A stretch of 64,000 nt of DNA from Roseburia_C amylophila (GCF_025567465.1 NZ_JAOQKI010000006.1:62001-126000); one strand, 5' to 3'. Positions 1 to 9,397 are shown, numbered from the stretch's first letter. Made by a program: numbers and translations. Notes: generated from the sequence alone by a model not told the origin.

Positions 1-467
1 AATACCTTAGGATTACGAACGATTGCACGACCCATAGCAACACGCTGTCTCTGTCCACCGGAAAGAGCCTTTGGTTTACGGTCTAATAATTTCTCAAGGT
101 CAAGGATCTTAGCTGCTTCTTCAACTTTTCTCTTGATTTCATCCTTCGGAACTTTTCTTAATTTTAATCCGAATGCCATATTGTCAAATACAGTCATATG
201 TGGATACAGAGCGTAGTTCTGGAATACCATTGCGATATCTCTGTCTTTTGGCTCTACATCGTTAACGAGTTTTCCGTCGATGTATAATTCTCCGGAAGAA
301 ATCTCCTCAAGACCTGCAATCATACGAAGTGTAGTAGATTTACCACATCCAGATGGTCCTACGAAGATGATGAATTCCTTATCTTCTACTTCAAGGCTGA
401 AATCCTTAACAGCTTCAAAGCCGTTTGGATATACTTTACAAATGTTTTTTAATGATAAACTTGCCAT
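1..467 (-). CDS. Sugar ABC importer ATP-binding protein, partial (MsmK/UgpC type)
   Basis: Nucleotide-binding subunit that powers a carbohydrate ABC importer at the inner face of the membrane. Only the first ~155 codons are present; the gene runs off the left edge. Translation from the ATG at 465-467 gives MASLSLKNICKVYPNG, a Walker A GPSGCGKST (residues 37-45), a Q-loop region with VFQNYALYPHM and the ABC signature LSGGQRQRVAMGRA. The GCGKST and YALYPHM wording is typical of the MsmX/MsmK/UgpC group, which often serves several sugar permeases. The start is fixed by a GGAGGT ribosome site at 475-480. No permease or binding protein lies next to it upstream, consistent with a stand-alone shared ATPase, but the downstream side is not visible. 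Confidence 0.9.
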   Translation of the reverse strand, partial: MASLSLKNICKVYPNGFEAVKDFSLEVEDKEFIIFVGPSGCGKSTTLRMIAGLEEISSGELYIDGKLVNDVEPKDRDIAMVFQNYALYPHMTVFDNMAFGLKLRKVPKDEIKRKVEEAAKILDLEKLLDRKPKALSGGQRQRVAMGRAIVRNPKV

Positions 468-509
468 TGGTTTAACCTCCTAATGTTTTGTTCGTTTTTA
501 ACTGTCCTT

Positions 510-515
510 ATCATA
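510..515 (-). promoter_or_regulatory. Candidate -10 box for the sugar ABC ATPase
   Basis: Minus-strand TATGAT about 40 bases upstream of the ATPase start codon. No good -35 lies 16-18 bases further upstream, so the promoter may be weak or activator-dependent. I see no clear catabolite (cre) site. Confidence 0.35.
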
Positions 516-623
516 CAGGATATTGCGCACTTTGGCTATGCGAGGATTCCACAAAGATTTTTCTTTTTTTTGTATGTTCTGACTGATATTCTGTGCATTT
601 TTTTATCTCTTCGTCAGAGTGAC

Positions 624-671
624 GAAAACCCATCTCTTTCTTGTACAATCCGACGAAAGAAATGGGTTTTC
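624..671 (-). terminator. Hairpin terminator after the der-gpsA operon
   Basis: Inverted repeat with 17-base arms (624-640 and 655-671, one mismatch) ending in GGGTTTTC on either strand. It lies just past the last gene of the six-gene operon (stop at 697) and ahead of the sugar ATPase promoter. The T run is short (four). Confidence 0.65.
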
Positions 672-696
672 ACTTTAGAAAATGTTTATCTTTTCT

Positions 697-1338
697 TTAT
701 AATTTAGAGTATCCGTAACCATTTACCATGGCCTCTAACTTCATGCCTTTTGCACAATACGGACAGTCATGCTGCTCATATGCCTGATAGCCCGGTACAT
801 CTTTCTCGGTAAAGAGACTTTCTACTCTGTGACCGTCTACTTCCTTAACAGTGGAGAAAATTGCTACTACATCTTCAATAATTCCACCGTAATACCGGAT
901 GCACTCTAAGCATCTTCTGATTGTCTCACCGGTTGTTGTTGTATCCAGCAAAAGCACGATATGTTTTCCGGTAATCATATTTTTGGTATTATCACGGAAA
1001 ATCATCTGACCGCTGCTGTTCATCTCCGGAGAAATAACATAAATAGTCTCATGCAGATTGGTTGACATAAAATCTCCCTGTTCAAAACGCTCTGCTAAAA
1101 ATCCGCCAATCATTTCTGTTCTGTCCATACATACAATGGTATCTACATAGGATGGATTACCGGTCTTCTGGTAAAGCACTTTTGCAGCTTCTTTTGCCTC
1201 TTTCACGCGGGCTTTTATACTGGTTACATCAATATAGTAATTGATGTGCGAATGACTGGTGGCAAAATGCCCCGGTATTGCATGTAATGCAAGATTGTTG
1301 TTTTCCTGTGAATAAAATTTGACCATACGTTCTTCCAT
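697..1338 (-). CDS. Phosphoribosyltransferase, orotate PRTase-like
   Basis: A 213-residue type I phosphoribosyltransferase-like protein, closest in layout to orotate phosphoribosyltransferase (orotate + PRPP to OMP). The PRPP-loop region reads VLLLDTTTTGETIRR, where the family usually has VDDVxTTGxT; the acidic pair is reduced to one Asp. A preceding DTIVCMDRTEMIGGFLAERF segment resembles the substrate loop. The C-terminus has a CPYC motif, unusual for PyrE and possibly metal-binding. The start has a GGGGG-rich ribosome site 8 bases upstream. It is the last gene of an operon for lipid, GTPase and nucleotide functions, not a pyrimidine operon, so its true substrate is uncertain. Confidence 0.65.
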   Translation of the reverse strand: MEERMVKFYSQENNNLALHAIPGHFATSHSHINYYIDVTSIKARVKEAKEAAKVLYQKTGNPSYVDTIVCMDRTEMIGGFLAERFEQGDFMSTNLHETIYVISPEMNSSGQMIFRDNTKNMITGKHIVLLLDTTTTGETIRRCLECIRYYGGIIEDVVAIFSTVKEVDGHRVESLFTEKDVPGYQAYEQHDCPYCAKGMKLEAMVNGYGYSKL

Positions 1339-1362
1339 TTGATTTACCCCCTGTTTGATAAT

Positions 1363-1797
1363 TTACTGGATTCCGGTACTTCCGAAACCACCTCTGTCCT
1401 GGTTGCCCAGGCTTTCTACTTCTTCAAAATGAATCTGCGGCTGATTCTCTACAATACGGAACTGTGCGATACGGTCATTAACATGAATCACGGTATCACG
1501 CATTGCAATTGCAGGCAGTCTCCACATATCATTGTCTCCACAGTAGGAACCGTCTACGATTCCGCAGCTGTTTGCCTGAATAATTCCGAAATTCTTATAA
1601 GAAGAACTTCTTGGCATAATGTGTGCTTCATATCCCTTTGGCAGCTCCATTGCCACACCAAGAGGAATCAGTTTAAATTCTCCTGCTTTCATTTCGACTT
1701 CTTCGGATGCACGAAGATCAATCCAGTCGGATTTGCCATCGATATATGTAAGCTTTTCGATTTTATCTGTAAAATATTTGATACGAATCTTTTCCAT
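1363..1797 (-). CDS. dut: dUTP diphosphatase-like (deoxyuridine triphosphatase)
   Basis: Trimeric-type dUTPase fold, hydrolysing dUTP to dUMP and PPi. All five motifs can be followed: motif 1 as WIDLRASEEV (the usual AGxDLxA start is changed), motif 2 MPRSSSYKNFGI, motif 3 GIVDGSYCGDNDMW, motif 4 RIAQFRIV and the C-terminal arm DRGGFGSTG. The chosen start, MEKIRIKYF, has an AAGGAG site about 11 bases upstream; a longer open frame reaches 1842 and would overlap gpsA. About 144 residues, normal for the family. Altered motif 1 and the insert around CGDND mean a related dCTP/dUTP pyrophosphatase activity cannot be excluded. Confidence 0.85.
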   Translation of the reverse strand: MEKIRIKYFTDKIEKLTYIDGKSDWIDLRASEEVEMKAGEFKLIPLGVAMELPKGYEAHIMPRSSSYKNFGIIQANSCGIVDGSYCGDNDMWRLPAIAMRDTVIHVNDRIAQFRIVENQPQIHFEEVESLGNQDRGGFGSTGIQ

Positions 1798-1819
1798 TCT
1801 GCTAAAAACTCCTTTTCTC

Positions 1820-2830
1820 CTACTGCCATTCCAGGTCGTCATGCTCTACCTTTTTATCTCTGAGCATCAGTTCTTTTACTGCATCTTTCGCAGGTTTATT
1901 TTCAAATAATACTTCATTGACCTGTTCAATAATCGGCATATCTACATGATATTTCTTCGCTAAAGCAATTGCTGCTTTGGCAGAATAGACACCCTCAACT
2001 ACCATCTTTACTTCATCCATTGCCTGCTGCATGGTATATCCCTGCCCCATCAGATATCCGGCACGACGGTTTCTGCTGTGCTTACTGGCACAGGTTACGA
2101 TTAAATCACCCATTCCGGTCAGTCCGCTTAAGGTCTCATATTTCGCTCCCATGGCAAGGGCAAGTCTTCCCATCTCTGAAATTCCACGGGTAATCAGTGC
2201 TGCCTTGGTATTATCTCCATAACCAAGTCCGTCTGCCATACCTGCTGCCAGTGCAATGACATTCTTTAAGGATGCTCCGATTTCCATTCCCAGTACATCC
2301 GGGCTGGTATAAACACGTAATACTTCACTCATAAAGGTGTTCTGGACCAGTTCTGCTGTGGCACGCTTCTTTGCTCCTGCTACCAGACTGGTCGGAATTT
2401 CTTTTCCTACTTCTTCCGCATGGCTTGGTCCACATAAAACCGCCACCTCACATTGTGGAATCTCTTCCATAATGATTTCAGATAAAGTCATTAACGTATT
2501 CTCTTCAATTCCCTTTGCCACGCTGACAATAAGCTGTCCCTCTGCTACGAACGGGCTCATTGCTTTTGCTGTGCTTCTGGTAAATGGAGAAGGCACTGCT
2601 AAGACGAGCATGTCTTTTCCCTCGATTGCTTCTTTTAAATCTGTTGTGAACATAATATCATCCGGTAAAATAACGCCCGGAAGTTTTTCTGCCTGCTCAT
2701 GCTTTTCCTTTAACATTTCAATTTCCGGTGCAAGTGCAGACCAGATTGTAATCTTATGACCGTTTTTATGTAATACCACCGATAAAGCAGTTCCCCAGCT
2801 TCCGGCTCCAATGATACTGATATCAGACAT
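1820..2830 (-). CDS. gpsA: Glycerol-3-phosphate dehydrogenase [NAD(P)+]
   Basis: Reduces dihydroxyacetone phosphate to sn-glycerol 3-phosphate, the backbone for phospholipids. The 336-residue protein has the N-terminal nucleotide-binding motif IIGAGSWGTAL, the middle motif VLCGPSHAEEV and the C-terminal catalytic and substrate region SLKNVIALAAGMADG with GDNTKAALITRG. Length is normal. Its product is the substrate of PlsY, encoded directly upstream (gap 15 bases), so the pair forms the first committed steps of phosphatidic acid synthesis. Ribosome site AAAGGA about 8 bases before the ATG. Confidence 0.97.
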   Translation of the reverse strand: MSDISIIGAGSWGTALSVVLHKNGHKITIWSALAPEIEMLKEKHEQAEKLPGVILPDDIMFTTDLKEAIEGKDMLVLAVPSPFTRSTAKAMSPFVAEGQLIVSVAKGIEENTLMTLSEIIMEEIPQCEVAVLCGPSHAEEVGKEIPTSLVAGAKKRATAELVQNTFMSEVLRVYTSPDVLGMEIGASLKNVIALAAGMADGLGYGDNTKAALITRGISEMGRLALAMGAKYETLSGLTGMGDLIVTCASKHSRNRRAGYLMGQGYTMQQAMDEVKMVVEGVYSAKAAIALAKKYHVDMPIIEQVNEVLFENKPAKDAVKELMLRDKKVEHDDLEWQ

Positions 2831-2845
2831 TTGTTTTTTCCTTTC

Positions 2846-3502
2846 CTATGCTTCCTGTTTCTTTGAATGGAAACTGAATTTGTTCTCGGTTCCCTTAAGA
2901 AGTCTTCCGATGTTGGCATGATGTAAAATGATTGCCAGTCCCGCCACAAAACCGAATACAATATACACCTCCGTCAGATACTGCTCCGGTACGGAAAGCA
3001 GTCCCATCTGGCCAAATACGATAATCTGTATTTCAAGACTGATTACACCAAGTATGGAACCCAAGGAAACATACCGTGTGATTGCTACCACAAGAATAAA
3101 AATTCCAAGGCTTATTGGCACTGCCAGCGGACAGAAGCCAATCAGAAGACCACCAGTACAGGCAATTCCCTTTCCGCCTTTAAATTTCATATAAGCCGGA
3201 AAATCGTGACCTAAAATGCAGCCCACACCAGCATAAAGCTCTAAGACCTTCACACTGTCCGGATAACGGTTCCGGAAAATGAGCCATACAATGACCATTG
3301 CCATAAATACCTTGCACACATCACCGATCAAGGTAAGAATGCCTGCCTTCACGCCGAGGTTACGCATGGTGTTGGTAGTTCCTACATTTCCACTGCCCAC
3401 CTTACGTAAATCCACATTTTCTTTCTTTCCATATAAGAAGCCGGATAAAAACATACCGCATAAATATCCGATTCCTACTGATATTACACGTCCGAATAAC
3501 AT
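2846..3502 (-). CDS. plsY: Acyl-phosphate:glycerol-3-phosphate acyltransferase
   Basis: Integral membrane enzyme transferring an acyl group from acyl-phosphate to glycerol 3-phosphate to make lysophosphatidic acid. The 218 residues hold several hydrophobic helices and the three PlsY motifs: VGSGNVGTTNTMRNLG (motif 1), a GHDFPAYMKFKGGKGIA loop (motif 2) and a late LHHANIGRLLKGTE loop (motif 3). It lies between der and gpsA with 4- and 15-base gaps, as in many Firmicutes. Confidence 0.96.
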   Translation of the reverse strand: MLFGRVISVGIGYLCGMFLSGFLYGKKENVDLRKVGSGNVGTTNTMRNLGVKAGILTLIGDVCKVFMAMVIVWLIFRNRYPDSVKVLELYAGVGCILGHDFPAYMKFKGGKGIACTGGLLIGFCPLAVPISLGIFILVVAITRYVSLGSILGVISLEIQIIVFGQMGLLSVPEQYLTEVYIVFGFVAGLAIILHHANIGRLLKGTENKFSFHSKKQEA

Positions 3503-3506
3503 TTTA

Positions 3507-4829
3507 TTAATCTTCCTTTCTTTCCCTTATAATGAATTTCAGGGAAGTACCCTTAAAGCCAAATGCTTCCCGAATCTTATTTTCCAGATATCTTGTATAA
3601 GAAAAATGCATCAGGTTCTTGTCATTTACAAAGATAACAAAAGTTGGCGGTTTTACCGCTGCCTGTGTAATATAATATAATTTTAAGCGTTTTCCCTTAT
3701 CCGTTGGTGGCTGCTGCATGGCAACTGCCTCTGCCATAATCTCATTTAATACACCGGTTGCCACACGCATGCTGTTATTTTCAAGCACTACATCAATGGT
3801 CTCAAAAATCCTGCCGGTACGCTGTCCGGTCTTGGCTGAAATAAATAAAATCTCTGCATATGGCATGAAGCTTAAAATCTGACGGATTTTCTCTGTATGC
3901 TTGTAAATGGTCTTATCATCCTTTTCAATGGCATCCCATTTATTCACTGCAATGATAATTCCTTTGCCTCTTTCATGGGCAATTCCAGCAATCTTGGCAT
4001 CCTGCTCCGTTACGCCTTCTGTAGCATCAATTACAATAATGACCACATCTGCACGTTCCACTGCTGTTACTGCCCGGATGATACTGTAACGCTCTAATTC
4101 TTCTTTAATCTTATTCTTTCTCCGGAGTCCTGCCGTATCAATAAATACATATTCTCTGCCATTATATTTTATATCGGTATCAATGGCATCTCTTGTAGTT
4201 CCGGCAATATCAGAAACAATCACACGGTTTTCACCTGTCAGCTTGTTAATCAGTGATGACTTACCTACGTTCGGCTTACCTACAATGGCAATACGCGGTC
4301 TGTCATCTTCTGCTTCTTCTAACATTTCCTGGGTAAAATGCTTTGCCACTTCATCTAACAAATCACCGATTCCAAGTCTGGATGCTGCAGATACCGGAAC
4401 CGGGTCACCAATTCCAAGATTATAAAATTCATAAACATCCGGCATATATTTTTTAAAATCATCTACTTTATTTACTGCAAGAATAATTGGCTTCTTGGAA
4501 CGGCGCAGCATGTCAGCTACTTTCTGGTCTGCATCTACAAGCCCCTGTCTTACATCCGTAATAAAAATAATGACATCTGCGGTATCAATGGCTATCTGTG
4601 CCTGCTCCCGCATCTGGGATAAAATAATATCTCCGCTGTCCGGCTCAATACCGCCGGTATCAATTAAGGTAAAGTTATAGTCAAGCCAGGATACTTCGGC
4701 ATATATACGGTCACGGGTTACACCCGGAGTATCCTGTACGATAGAAATTCTTTCACCTGCCAACACGTTAAAAAGTGTTGATTTTCCTACGTTTGGTCTG
4801 CCTACAATAGCTACTACTGGTTTACTCAT
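3507..4829 (-). CDS. der: Tandem-GTPase ribosome biogenesis protein Der (EngA)
   Basis: Essential double GTPase in 50S subunit maturation. Two G domains are plain: first GRPNVGKSTL with DTPG and NKVD, second GKPNVGKSSL with DTAGL and NKWD; a KH-like C-terminal domain follows, ending KGTSLKFIIRERKED. From the chosen ATG the protein is 440 residues, the family norm. The start at 4827-4829 has AAGGAG five bases upstream and overlaps the previous gene by 8 bases, suggesting translational coupling; a slightly longer open frame to 4853 is less likely. Confidence 0.97.
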   Translation of the reverse strand: MSKPVVAIVGRPNVGKSTLFNVLAGERISIVQDTPGVTRDRIYAEVSWLDYNFTLIDTGGIEPDSGDIILSQMREQAQIAIDTADVIIFITDVRQGLVDADQKVADMLRRSKKPIILAVNKVDDFKKYMPDVYEFYNLGIGDPVPVSAASRLGIGDLLDEVAKHFTQEMLEEAEDDRPRIAIVGKPNVGKSSLINKLTGENRVIVSDIAGTTRDAIDTDIKYNGREYVFIDTAGLRRKNKIKEELERYSIIRAVTAVERADVVIIVIDATEGVTEQDAKIAGIAHERGKGIIIAVNKWDAIEKDDKTIYKHTEKIRQILSFMPYAEILFISAKTGQRTGRIFETIDVVLENNSMRVATGVLNEIMAEAVAMQQPPTDKGKRLKLYYITQAAVKPPTFVIFVNDKNLMHFSYTRYLENKIREAFGFKGTSLKFIIRERKED

Positions 4830-6150
4830 TCTGTCTCCTTCCAAGGACTGCATTCAGCAAATCCTGCCCGCTTGATTTTACAATATCTGCCTGTACTTGT
4901 AAAGTTCTTTTCAGCTCCGTCAATGTGATGTCATCTAAGAAAACATCCTCTCCCATACGCAATACATTGCATGGCAGCAGTATCTCATCTCCCAAATCTT
5001 CGTCCTTAAGCTGTGCGATAATATCCTGTCCGGTCAGAAGTCCTGCAACGGTAATCCGTTCTCCGAAGAAATCGTTTCGGATCACGCGGACCCGTATCTT
5101 TACATTTGGAAACTTCTCCTTCATTTCTCCTGTCAGTTCCTCCAAAATCGGTCCTGCCAGCTTTCCGGTTACCAGCGTAACTGTCCTTTTCAGATTGGCA
5201 TCACCTTTTTCTGCTGCAAGTGCCTCCCGGAATTCATCCCGCAGCAGTGTAATCATTCCCACGCCATTTTCCAGCTGGATATACCCATCATAGTTTTCTG
5301 CAGACGGAAGAGGCTGCTCTGCCAGAAGATACCACTCGTCTCCTCCATGCACAAAGTGTGTACCGAAATGCTCCATGCAATAATCCTGCCAGCGGTGAAT
5401 CTGCTCTAAGACTTTTCCTGCATCCTCTTTTTCAAAAGCTTCCAAAGGATATAAGCCCTCCCGGTATTTTGTCAGGCCGACCGGTACAATAGAAAGGCTC
5501 TGCATATTTGGAATGTATTCTGTCAGATCACGGATGGTCCGCTCTAACTCTTCGCCATCATTGACGCCCTTGCAGAGTACAACCTGTCCATTCATTTCAA
5601 TTCCGGCATCTGATAAGCGTTTGATTTTCTTTAAGGCTTCTCCAGCGAAACGGTTGTGCAACATGGTACAGCGAAGCTTCGGATTCGTGGTATGCACCGA
5701 CACATTAATCGGTCCAAGATTGTAGTATATGATACGTTCAATATCCTTATCCTTCATATTGGTCAGCGTTACATAATTCCCCTGTAAGAAGGAAAGTCTG
5801 GAGTCATCATCTTTAAAATAAAGTGTCTCACGCATGCCCGGCGGCATCTGGTCAATAAAACAGAACATACACTTATTGGAACAGGATTTGTAATCGTCCA
5901 TCAGTCCGTTTTCAAATTCGATTCCAAGGTCTTCATCATAATCTTTTTCAATTTCCAGTTCCCACTCTTCGCCATTATTCTTTCTTACTACCACCAGAAG
6001 ATACTCGTCCTCTGTCAGGAACTGATAGTCAAATACATCTTCTATTTCTTTGCCATTAATGGAAATCAGCTCATCTCCCGGCTCCAGCTCAAGCTCCATG
6101 GCAATGCTGTCCGGTTTAACTCCACTGATGACATGTTTCTTTGTATGCAT
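4822..6150 (-). CDS. DUF512 protein: PDZ plus radical-SAM-like Fe-S domain
   Basis: Conserved 442-residue protein of the DUF512 family, whose function is not established. The N-terminal ~70 residues form a PDZ-like domain (ISGVKPDSIAMELELEPGD, then GKEIED). The cysteine cluster CSNKCMFCFIDQMP around residues 92-105 fits a CxxxCxxC radical SAM [4Fe-4S] site; the remainder looks like a TIM-barrel-type core followed by the DUF512 region. It is routinely found next to der in Clostridia, as here, so a role tied to translation or membrane synthesis is only an inference. The ribosome site is weak. Confidence 0.85.
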   Translation of the reverse strand: MHTKKHVISGVKPDSIAMELELEPGDELISINGKEIEDVFDYQFLTEDEYLLVVVRKNNGEEWELEIEKDYDEDLGIEFENGLMDDYKSCSNKCMFCFIDQMPPGMRETLYFKDDDSRLSFLQGNYVTLTNMKDKDIERIIYYNLGPINVSVHTTNPKLRCTMLHNRFAGEALKKIKRLSDAGIEMNGQVVLCKGVNDGEELERTIRDLTEYIPNMQSLSIVPVGLTKYREGLYPLEAFEKEDAGKVLEQIHRWQDYCMEHFGTHFVHGGDEWYLLAEQPLPSAENYDGYIQLENGVGMITLLRDEFREALAAEKGDANLKRTVTLVTGKLAGPILEELTGEMKEKFPNVKIRVRVIRNDFFGERITVAGLLTGQDIIAQLKDEDLGDEILLPCNVLRMGEDVFLDDITLTELKRTLQVQADIVKSSGQDLLNAVLGRRQNE

Positions 6151-6174
6151 AAATTATTTTCTCAATCTTTCTAT

Positions 6175-6203
6175 ATTATAATACCTCTTTAGTTTACAAT
6201 AAA
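6175..6203 (-). promoter_or_regulatory. Candidate promoter of the DUF512-der-plsY-gpsA operon
   Basis: Minus-strand TTTATT, 17 bases, TATAAT. The -10 is perfect and the -35 is weak and overlaps the T tract of the neighbouring terminator. Start of transcription would fall about 20 bases before the DUF512 start. Confidence 0.55.
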
Positions 6204-6235
6204 AAGGGCAGAATAACAACAGTTATTCCACCCTT
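6199..6235 (-). terminator. Intrinsic terminator after the ABC permease
   Basis: Minus strand forms an AAGGG-TGGAATAAC stem with its complement, a TGTT loop, and ends in CCCTTTTTATT. It lies directly after the permease stop at 6240. Confidence 0.85.
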
Positions 6236-6239
6236 CCAT

Positions 6240-8153
6240 TTATTCCTGCTCCATACTCATGCTTCTGTCTTCCATTTCCTGTAACGTCATCAGTTCATCC
6301 TCCGACTCAATGATATGTAACTCCAGCAGTTTGTTAATCGTGTATACACAACGATCATTCAAATTCAAATCGAAATAATAATCTTTACTGTTTTCCATTC
6401 CCCACATCCGTTGTTCCCCTCTGGTAAGCCGGATTCCCTGGCTGTTATAGACATGCAGATACAGTCCATTGATATACGTATGTTTATAGTAGTTATCATT
6501 TACTGTATTCAGATAAATATGACCTGCCCGGATGTCCTTAAGATAAGCATCATATATTTCCTGCGCCCGCTCATCAGGTATATTAATGCTGCCATATTCT
6601 AAATTCTGGTCATAGGTATCAAACTCCATTGAAATAATATGATTATTCGGGTCATCATAATTCACCATCAGATTCCCCTTGAGATAATTCTCCGGATCCA
6701 TAGACATAGCATAGATTCTTGAAACAACCGAATCTGCATTTTCATAATAATTTTTAGCAGCCGGTACATCATAGCTTCTCACCATAATGCTTCCATCTGC
6801 AAGCTGATAATCAATCTCTACCCACTGCAATGCCTTATCTAAATCAGACGAGCCCTGATATGCCTGAAATTCCTTCTTCGAATCAATAATCTGCTGATGA
6901 ATACTCATAATTTCATCAATTCCGCTTTCTGAATTTTCTTCTATTTCAAAATAGCAGTTAATATTTGCTGCGACAATTTCCTTCTTATCCGGGATTTTAT
7001 TTTCCAGTCCGAACGCATTCCATTTGATACAAAGAAGAAATACGACGGAAATTCCTAACATGACGCCACATTCTAACAATCTCTTTTTGGTCACTACACG
7101 CAGTTTCTTCGTCAAAATCATTTCCGCAACGAAAAATGCCAGAAAGCCTGCAATCAATGTGGTAAATAAAACCATCAGGAAATTGCCCAGTGATGTATGT
7201 ACCAGCACGCCAAACAGTCCGTTCAGCAGAATTGCAGTAAGAAAAGCCACACAAAAAGCCATTCCCCAGCGGAACACCGGGCGGGTTGCCGGAATTGTAA
7301 GCACATCTCCCGTGGCTTCCAGTTTACGTTTCTGATAAAGCAGACAGGATATCACTATCAGCACCACACCCACCAGCACATAGATCCCTACAACCGAAAG
7401 GCCAAACATATGGTATTCTATCCTGTCCTCTAAATAGTCATACTCTACTCCCACCTTATTTGAAAGATATATCACCGGTGATAAAATACTATTCATACGG
7501 TCAGCATAAGAATTCGCCATACCATAGCCAATTGTACTAATCATACATGTAATCACATAGCGGCATCCTATATATAATACGTTCAGAATAATCGTGAATA
7601 CCGGCATTGCCAATAACTGACCGCTAAACATGCCAACGAAAATTGCCATACTGTAGAAGAAAAAGCTCTCTCCCGTCAGCATCAGTGCCCACGCCAGCAG
7701 ATACTGCAGACTTGTAATTCCCTGCATAATGCAGCATACTGTTCCAAGAATAAACGCCAATAGTACAGGAACCACCAGCATGCAAATTCCTGACAGGAAA
7801 TTACTGATAAAAAGTTCCGTTCTTTTCAACGGCAGTGAATGAAACAGATGTGAGCTTCTGTTATTATAAAGATAATAAAATACTGCCATTGCTACAATAA
7901 TTCCAATTGCCAGACTAAGGAGTGCTATAAGCGCACCACTTCCATCCGAAAACAGGATCTGCATAAAATTATTCATTTTTATTTCTTTAATTTCCTGTGC
8001 TGAATAACCTTCATAAGAAATCCCGGAATTCACTAACAGCCGCAGAGGAAGCATACATAGCAGCAATATCGTATAAATCAGCCAGACAGGCCAGAAATGC
8101 GTAATATTTTTCCAAAATACCGTCTCATTAAAGTAAGATGTCTTTGACCGCAT
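6240..8153 (-). CDS. ABC-2 type permease with large extracytoplasmic part
   Basis: Membrane component of an ABC exporter working with the ATPase encoded just upstream (26-base overlap). About 637 residues. The first ~390 hold a series of hydrophobic helices with short charged loops (YNNRSSHLFHSLPLKRTEL is typical of ABC-2 permeases of the YtrC/D kind). A ~230-residue hydrophilic C-terminal part follows and is probably extracytoplasmic. The ATG at 8153 has TAGGAGG 8 bases upstream; the GTG at 8162 overlaps that site and is unlikely. Substrate unknown; YtrA-type operons often answer cell-wall antibiotics or lipid stress. Confidence 0.85.
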   Translation of the reverse strand: MRSKTSYFNETVFWKNITHFWPVWLIYTILLLCMLPLRLLVNSGISYEGYSAQEIKEIKMNNFMQILFSDGSGALIALLSLAIGIIVAMAVFYYLYNNRSSHLFHSLPLKRTELFISNFLSGICMLVVPVLLAFILGTVCCIMQGITSLQYLLAWALMLTGESFFFYSMAIFVGMFSGQLLAMPVFTIILNVLYIGCRYVITCMISTIGYGMANSYADRMNSILSPVIYLSNKVGVEYDYLEDRIEYHMFGLSVVGIYVLVGVVLIVISCLLYQKRKLEATGDVLTIPATRPVFRWGMAFCVAFLTAILLNGLFGVLVHTSLGNFLMVLFTTLIAGFLAFFVAEMILTKKLRVVTKKRLLECGVMLGISVVFLLCIKWNAFGLENKIPDKKEIVAANINCYFEIEENSESGIDEIMSIHQQIIDSKKEFQAYQGSSDLDKALQWVEIDYQLADGSIMVRSYDVPAAKNYYENADSVVSRIYAMSMDPENYLKGNLMVNYDDPNNHIISMEFDTYDQNLEYGSINIPDERAQEIYDAYLKDIRAGHIYLNTVNDNYYKHTYINGLYLHVYNSQGIRLTRGEQRMWGMENSKDYYFDLNLNDRCVYTINKLLELHIIESEDELMTLQEMEDRSMSMEQE

Positions 8154-9027
8154 AATCCGCACCTCCTAATTCGTAAATAAAAATTTCTTCCAATGTCAGA
8201 GGCAGCACATCAATCAGCATCGGCGAAGTCTGTTCTAACCGCAGCTTTGCCTCTTTGGGATTGCCTTTTACAATCATGGTATATACCCTTCCGGTACTGG
8301 ACATATGTAACACTTCAAAATCAGCCGGAAGCTTCGGCATTCTTTCCTGATATGCCACCTGAATCTTACAGACACTTCCCTGTAGTTCGCTTAAGGAACG
8401 TTCTAACATTACTTTTCCATGATGCATAATGCCCACATGGTCGCAGACATCCTCCAGCTCTCTTAAGTTATGGGAAGATACTAACACCGTAGTTCCATGT
8501 TCTGCCACATCAGACATGATGATGCTCCAGATCTGCCTTCTCATTACCGGGTCTAGTCCATCTACCGGCTCATCTAAAATCATAAGCTCCGGTCTGCAGC
8601 TGATTGCCAGCCAGAAAGCCGCCTGCTTCTGCATTCCCTTTGACATTCTCCGAATGGTCATCTTCGGATCAATGTTGGAAAATGCATCCCGGATCCGGAA
8701 AAACAAATCTTCATCAAAAGTCTTATAGATTCCCTTATAAAAGCGTTTCATTTCCATGACATCTGCCTGCTGGAAATAGAAAAGATCATCCGGAATATAT
8801 GCAAATCTGGCCTTTGCCTGAGGATTCTCATACACCGGCATCCCGGCTATTTCTATGTTGCCGGCATCCGGCTTATAGATTCCGGTAATATGTCTTATTA
8901 TCGTAGATTTCCCGGCTCCGTTCGGTCCTACCAGTCCATAAATTGCTCCATCCCTTACATGCAGGTTTACACCGTCTAACGCCCGGAAATCCCCAAATGT
9001 TTTCACTACATTATTTACCCGTATCAT
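8128..9027 (-). CDS. ABC transporter ATP-binding protein (YtrB-like)
   Basis: 299-residue nucleotide-binding subunit. Motifs: Walker A GPNGAGKST (about residues 34-42), signature-like RMSKGMQKQAAFWLA (degenerate; the usual LSGGQ is MSKGM), Walker B LMILDEPVDGLDP and a switch histidine in VSSHNLRELED. The KGMQ-type signature is normal for the exporter group led by GntR regulators. It overlaps the regulator gene by 17 bases and the permease by 26, so the three are translationally coupled. Confidence 0.93.
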   Translation of the reverse strand: MIRVNNVVKTFGDFRALDGVNLHVRDGAIYGLVGPNGAGKSTIIRHITGIYKPDAGNIEIAGMPVYENPQAKARFAYIPDDLFYFQQADVMEMKRFYKGIYKTFDEDLFFRIRDAFSNIDPKMTIRRMSKGMQKQAAFWLAISCRPELMILDEPVDGLDPVMRRQIWSIIMSDVAEHGTTVLVSSHNLRELEDVCDHVGIMHHGKVMLERSLSELQGSVCKIQVAYQERMPKLPADFEVLHMSSTGRVYTMIVKGNPKEAKLRLEQTSPMLIDVLPLTLEEIFIYELGGADYAVKDILL

Positions 9028-9397
9028 GAATATCTTCTTCTCCTTCCAGTTCCGTTATCCGATGTTTCAACTGCTCCGGCTCTACTGCCAGATACAGCAA
9101 TTCTGATACAATTTCATCAAAATGTCCTTTTAATTCCACTGTTCTTGCATCCTTTACATGCTTCTGGGCAGCCACGAATGTTCCTTTCCCGGAAATGGTA
9201 TAGACATATCCTTCTTTCTCCAGATCACGGTACGCCCGCTGGATGGTATTCGGATTAATTGCCAGTGTTGCTGCCAGTTCACGCACAGATGGCAGTTTTT
9301 CATCCGCTGTCAATGCATTGGAAATCACAAGATGACGCATTCCATCTTTAATCTGTTCGTAAATAGGCTTTGCATCCCTGTAATTAAGCTGTATCAC
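9011..9397 (-). CDS. GntR-family transcriptional regulator, YtrA type
   Basis: Short 128-residue GntR protein: an N-terminal winged helix with the signature YEQIKDGMRHLVISN, LPSVRELAATLAINPNT and the wing GKGTFVA, then a brief C-terminal dimer segment too small for a ligand domain. This is the YtrA subfamily, whose members normally repress their own ABC operon. It is the first gene of the regulator-ATPase-permease operon and sits behind its own promoter. Ligand not known. Confidence 0.93.
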   Translation of the reverse strand: MIQLNYRDAKPIYEQIKDGMRHLVISNALTADEKLPSVRELAATLAINPNTIQRAYRDLEKEGYVYTISGKGTFVAAQKHVKDARTVELKGHFDEIVSELLYLAVEPEQLKHRITELEGEEDIHDTGK